DNA of 64,000 nt from Gemmatimonadaceae bacterium (GTDB lineage: Bacteria > Latescibacterota > UBA2968 > UBA8231), in the NCBI GenBank assembly GCA_026706075.1, contig JAPOZM010000002.1, positions 122,526-186,525 on the forward strand, given 5' to 3'. This document shows positions 61,104 through 64,000 of the stretch, piece after piece. A model generated the notes under the pieces. That model saw nothing but the letters and a program-made list of their open reading frames with translations, did not search any database and was not told where the DNA came from. The translations under genes were made by a program, and so were the position numbers. How positions within the stretch are numbered: the first letter of the stretch is position 1; each line of letters starts with the position of its first letter.

Positions 61104-62540
61104 CTACTCCCCGCGGGCGCTGCGCCACAGGCCCATCAGCTCGTTCCAGGCGAAGAGGCGGGCGCCGGCCAGGCCGCCGAGAGCCGCCAGCAACCCCCCG
61201 GCGGCGCAGGCGGCCAGCGGCGCCTCCGGCCGCCACGGCGAGGTCATACCCAGCGCCAGGGCCACCGACGCGGCTACCAGGGCCGGCCGCCAGAGCACCG
61301 CCAGGTAGTCGGCGAAGCCCATCTCCAGGAGACGGTTGGCCAGGTGCTGGGAGAGCACGAGGAACAGCACCGCGGTCACCGCGAGGGCGCCGCTGACGCC
61401 GGCGACGCCGTAGTCGACGGACCCGTAGAGGGACGGGACCAGTACGACGAGGGTGAACAGCGACCAGTAGAGCGCCCAGCTGGCTCGTCCCCGGGCGAGG
61501 AAGACGGAGCCCACGCCGGTGCCCGCGGCCTTGACGAGGGTGGCCAGGGCCAGCAGCCGCAGGGGCCACACGGCCGGGGCCATGTCGGGGCGGGTCAGGG
61601 TGACCACCGGCTCGGCGAGCAGGGCGAGGCCGGCGAGTACCGGCCAGTAGCCCAGGGCCATGGCGCCCACCGAGCGCAGGTAGGCGCGGCGCAGCAGGTC
61701 CGTGTTCTCCTGGATCGCCGAGAAGGTGGGAAAGAACACCCGCGTGAGGATGGTTGAGACCCGCACCAGCGGCAGCAGGGTCAGGCGGTAGGCGAAGCTG
61801 AAGTGGCCCATGGCCGCCTCGCCGAGGAGGGGGTAGATGAACAGCCGCGGCAGGTTGCTGCCGAGGTACTGGAGGCAGCGGGAGCCGGTGAGGTTGAGGC
61901 CGAAGAGGGCGATGCGGCGCAGGGCCTGGAGGCGCAGGGCCGGACGCGGCAGCCAGCGGGCGGCCACGGCCAGCCCGGCCAGCAGGACGACCTCGCGCGC
62001 CAGGGCGCCGTAGACGACGCTCATGACGCCCAGGCCGGCGGCGAGGAGGGAGAAGGAGAGGGCGGCGTGGGCGAAGGAGGCGGCGATCTCGGCGGCGGCC
62101 ATGGCCCGCCAGCGCAGGTCCCGCTGCAGGCGGGCCCGGAAGACGCCGGAGACCGAGGCGAAGGGGACGAGCAGGACCAGGCGCGACAGGATCGACTCGA
62201 AGTCCCGGGTCTCCTCCCGCGACAGCCAGCCGGCGAGGGACGGCGCCAGGGCCAGGACGAGGAAGGTCACGGCCGAGCCGAAGGCCAGGCAGGTCCAGAA
62301 GGCGGCGTCGAAGTGCTCGTCGCCGGCCTCGCGGTCCTGCACCAGGGCGCTGCCGAGGCCGAGGTCGCAGAGCAGGGCCGCGAGCATGACCAGCAGCAGG
62401 GCCCACTCGAAGCCGCCCATGCGCTCGGCGCCGAGGAGGCGGTAGAACACGAGGGTGGTGGCGATCTGGAGGGCGAAGGCGCTGCCGGTCCAGAACAGGC
62501 CGCGCACGGTGCGGGTGGCCAGTGACTGGGTATCGCTCAC
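61104..62540 (-). CDS. Polysaccharide (Wzx/MOP) flippase
   Basis: The 478-residue protein starts at GTG 62540 and has about twelve to fourteen hydrophobic helices over its length. The beginning (TRTVRGLFWTGSAFALQIAT, LGAERMGGFEWALLLVMLAA, DLGLGSALVQ) is the standard opening of O-antigen/lipopolysaccharide flippases. It moves undecaprenyl-linked oligosaccharides across the inner membrane. No glycosyltransferase genes are near, so its partner pathway is elsewhere. A 62-bp divergent region separates it from the amidohydrolase gene. Confidence 0.88.
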   Translation of the reverse strand: MSDTQSLATRTVRGLFWTGSAFALQIATTLVFYRLLGAERMGGFEWALLLVMLAALLCDLGLGSALVQDREAGDEHFDAAFWTCLAFGSAVTFLVLALAPSLAGWLSREETRDFESILSRLVLLVPFASVSGVFRARLQRDLRWRAMAAAEIAASFAHAALSFSLLAAGLGVMSVVYGALAREVVLLAGLAVAARWLPRPALRLQALRRIALFGLNLTGSRCLQYLGSNLPRLFIYPLLGEAAMGHFSFAYRLTLLPLVRVSTILTRVFFPTFSAIQENTDLLRRAYLRSVGAMALGYWPVLAGLALLAEPVVTLTRPDMAPAVWPLRLLALATLVKAAGTGVGSVFLARGRASWALYWSLFTLVVLVPSLYGSVDYGVAGVSGALAVTAVLFLVLSQHLANRLLEMGFADYLAVLWRPALVAASVALALGMTSPWRPEAPLAACAAGGLLAALGGLAGARLFAWNELMGLWRSARGE

Positions 62541-62602
62541 GGCGCGGTCGATCGGTTGATTTCGGAGGCGGAGGCGGCGAGCTTCACGGCCGTAAGATAG
62601 GC

Positions 62603-64000
62603 ATGACCACCGGAGAGCCGATGCAAGATCCCTGCGACGACGGCGATCTCGTCCTCGGCGGCGGCCGGGTTCACACCCTGGACGCCGGCCGTCCGCAGGC
62701 CGAGGCCCTGTGGATCCGCGGCGGGAGCATCGCCGCCGCCGGCACCGACGACGAGATCCTGTCGGCCGCCCCCGCCGGGGCCCGCCGGATCGCCCTGGAG
62801 GGCGCCTGCGTCCTGCCGGGCCTGGTGGACGCCCACCTCCACTTCGAGGGATTCGCCCTCGGCCTGACCCGCATCGACGCCGACCTGCCGCGGCTGCAGG
62901 ACGTGCTGGCGGCCGTGCGAGAGAGAGCCGCCGCCGCCCCTCCCGGCGACTGGATCCTCGGCCACGGCTGGAACCACAACCGCTGGGGCTCCGGCGAGTG
63001 GCCCACGCGCCAGCTGCTCGACGGCGCCGCGCCGGATCACCCCGTCTTCCTGACCGCCAAGAGCGGCCACGCCTCCTGGGCGAACACGGCGGCCCTGGAC
63101 GCCGCGGGCGTTACCCGGCGGAGCCCGGATCCCCCCGGCGGCACCGTGGTCCGCGACGGGACCGGCGAGCCCACGGGGGTTTTCCTCGAGGAGGCCTCCG
63201 GCCTGGTGGCCGGCCGCCTGCCGGAGGTGACGGCGGAACAGGCGGCCGACGCCATGGCCGCCGCCCTGCCCACGGCCTGGGCCTGCGGCCTGACGGGGGT
63301 CCACGACCTCGACGGCATCCGCGCCCTGCGGGCCTGGCAGATCCTGCGCGAGCGCGGCCACCGGGGACTCCGGGTCTGCAAGTCGATCCCTGCGAGCCGG
63401 CTCGACGAGGCGGTCGGCACGGGACTGCGCTCCGGCTTCGGCGACGACACGCTGTGGATCGGCGGCGTCAAGCTCTTCGCCGACGGCGCCCTCGGTCCGC
63501 GGACGGCGTGGATGCTGGCACCCTACGAGAACGAGCCCGACAACCTCGGCATGCCCCTCATGACGCCGGAGGAGCTGCGCGAGACCGTGACCCGCGCCAG
63601 CCGCCACGGCCTCGCCTGCTTCGTCCACGCCATCGGCGACCGCGCCAACCGCGAGGCCCTGGACGCCCTGGCCCTGGCGCGGGCCGAGGAACCGGCCGGC
63701 GGGAGACGGCTGCGGCACCGCATCGAGCACGTGCAGGTCATCGACCCGCAGGACGCCCCCCGCTTCGCCGAGCTGCAGGTCATCGCCTCGGTGCAGCCGG
63801 TCCACGCCACCAGCGACTACCCGATGGTGGACCGGTTCTGGGGCCCGGAGCGGGCCCCGTGGGCCTACGCCTTCGAGTCCCTGCGGCGGGCCGGGGCGGT
63901 GCTCGCCTTCGGCTCCGACACGCCGGTGGAGCCGATCCCGCCGCTGGCCGGGATCCACGCCGCGGTCACCCGCCGCCGGGCGGACGGCTCGCCCGGCGCC
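62603..64000 (+). CDS. Amidohydrolase (YtcJ-like metal-dependent hydrolase), 3'-truncated by window
   Basis: The frame is open to the last base (466 codons) and continues beyond the window. It has the amidohydrolase-3 pattern: ALWIRGGSIAAAG, VLPGLVDAHLHFEGFA with the metal HxH, LGHGWNHNRWGSGEWPTRQL, SGHASWANTAAL, GVKLFADGALG with the carboxylated-lysine site, FVHAIGDRANREALDAL and IEHVQ and FGSDTPVEPIPP. The YtcJ type opens amides or exocyclic formyl groups; no substrate can be given. An in-frame ATG at 62621 is a second start candidate. No signal peptide is present. Confidence 0.9.
   Translation, partial: MTTGEPMQDPCDDGDLVLGGGRVHTLDAGRPQAEALWIRGGSIAAAGTDDEILSAAPAGARRIALEGACVLPGLVDAHLHFEGFALGLTRIDADLPRLQDVLAAVRERAAAAPPGDWILGHGWNHNRWGSGEWPTRQLLDGAAPDHPVFLTAKSGHASWANTAALDAAGVTRRSPDPPGGTVVRDGTGEPTGVFLEEASGLVAGRLPEVTAEQAADAMAAALPTAWACGLTGVHDLDGIRALRAWQILRERGHRGLRVCKSIPASRLDEAVGTGLRSGFGDDTLWIGGVKLFADGALGPRTAWMLAPYENEPDNLGMPLMTPEELRETVTRASRHGLACFVHAIGDRANREALDALALARAEEPAGGRRLRHRIEHVQVIDPQDAPRFAELQVIASVQPVHATSDYPMVDRFWGPERAPWAYAFESLRRAGAVLAFGSDTPVEPIPPLAGIHAAVTRRRADGSPGA

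Noticed and set aside
62537..63958. A minus-strand open frame of 473 codons
   Set aside because: The plus strand there encodes an amidohydrolase with all metal motifs; the antisense frame has low-complexity Gly/Ala/Arg/Val sequence and no motif.

Overview
The window is high-GC (about 70% by eye) bacterial chromosome with densely packed, often overlapping genes. Three very large secreted beta-propeller proteins share a C-terminal domain of the type IX-secretion/FlgD-Ig class. Two of them also carry dockerin-like EF-hand pairs and Big-type Ig domains. Together with several phytanoyl-CoA-dioxygenase, creatininase and enolase-superfamily genes, this points to the FCB superphylum or a neighbour (Latescibacterota, Krumholzibacteriota, Eisenbacteria-like). 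That assignment is inferred from gene content; no rRNA or tRNA gene was seen.

Layout. 1-3534 (+): a coupled serine hydrolase (5' cut off), metallophosphoesterase, PHP-domain protein and glycerophosphodiesterase. 3541-10856: an unrecognised minus-strand gene, a tandem pair of PQQ dehydrogenases (the second has lost its ATG and carries a frameshift), and a secreted DUF4838-type glycoside-hydrolase-like protein. 10947-19120 (+): two WD40-propeller proteins, the first with an N-terminal metzincin-type zinc site. 19158-29878 (-): an enolase-superfamily dehydratase, a frameshifted Gfo/Idh oxidoreductase, PhyH dioxygenase, GH-like TIM-barrel protein, an LRR/YWTD propeller protein of visibly lower GC, methyltransferase, a second PhyH dioxygenase and a creatininase-family hydrolase. 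30026-33534 (-): hemC, fused cobA-hemD and an AIR-synthase-like gene.

33626-39401 (-) is a nitrogen-assimilation block: a NifA/NtrC-like sigma-54 activator, then amtB, glnK, a TorF-like porin and glnA, closed by a terminator. A good sigma-54 promoter lies in front of amtB. A pair of GACA-N4-TGTC-like palindromes, 30 bp centre to centre, lies at enhancer distance from it. The same pair with the same spacing overlaps a sigma-70-type promoter in front of the activator's own gene, so the sequence itself proposes an activate-target/repress-self circuit. This is the best regulatory finding here.

39599-64000 is mostly housekeeping: a UVR-motif protein with a DAACS symporter; queG-rseP-cdsA-uppS (-, without dxr); 5-formyl-THF cyclo-ligase, NIPSNAP, Dus and DUF309 (+); a LysR regulator divergent from inositol-phosphate synthase; a disulfide oxidoreductase divergent from a TPR protein; a SpoU methyltransferase with a Gfo/Idh oxidoreductase; a cyclophilin-like protein; a COG3014-like lipoprotein/LpoB/beta-barrel cell-envelope cluster; pdxT and pdxS (-); a polysaccharide flippase (-); and an amidohydrolase cut off by the window end.

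No stretch over about 300 bases lacks a gene. The longest gaps are 48421-48666 (only a hairpin seen), 37628-37847 and 39402-39598 (regulatory), and 8472-8639 (a signal-peptide relic).
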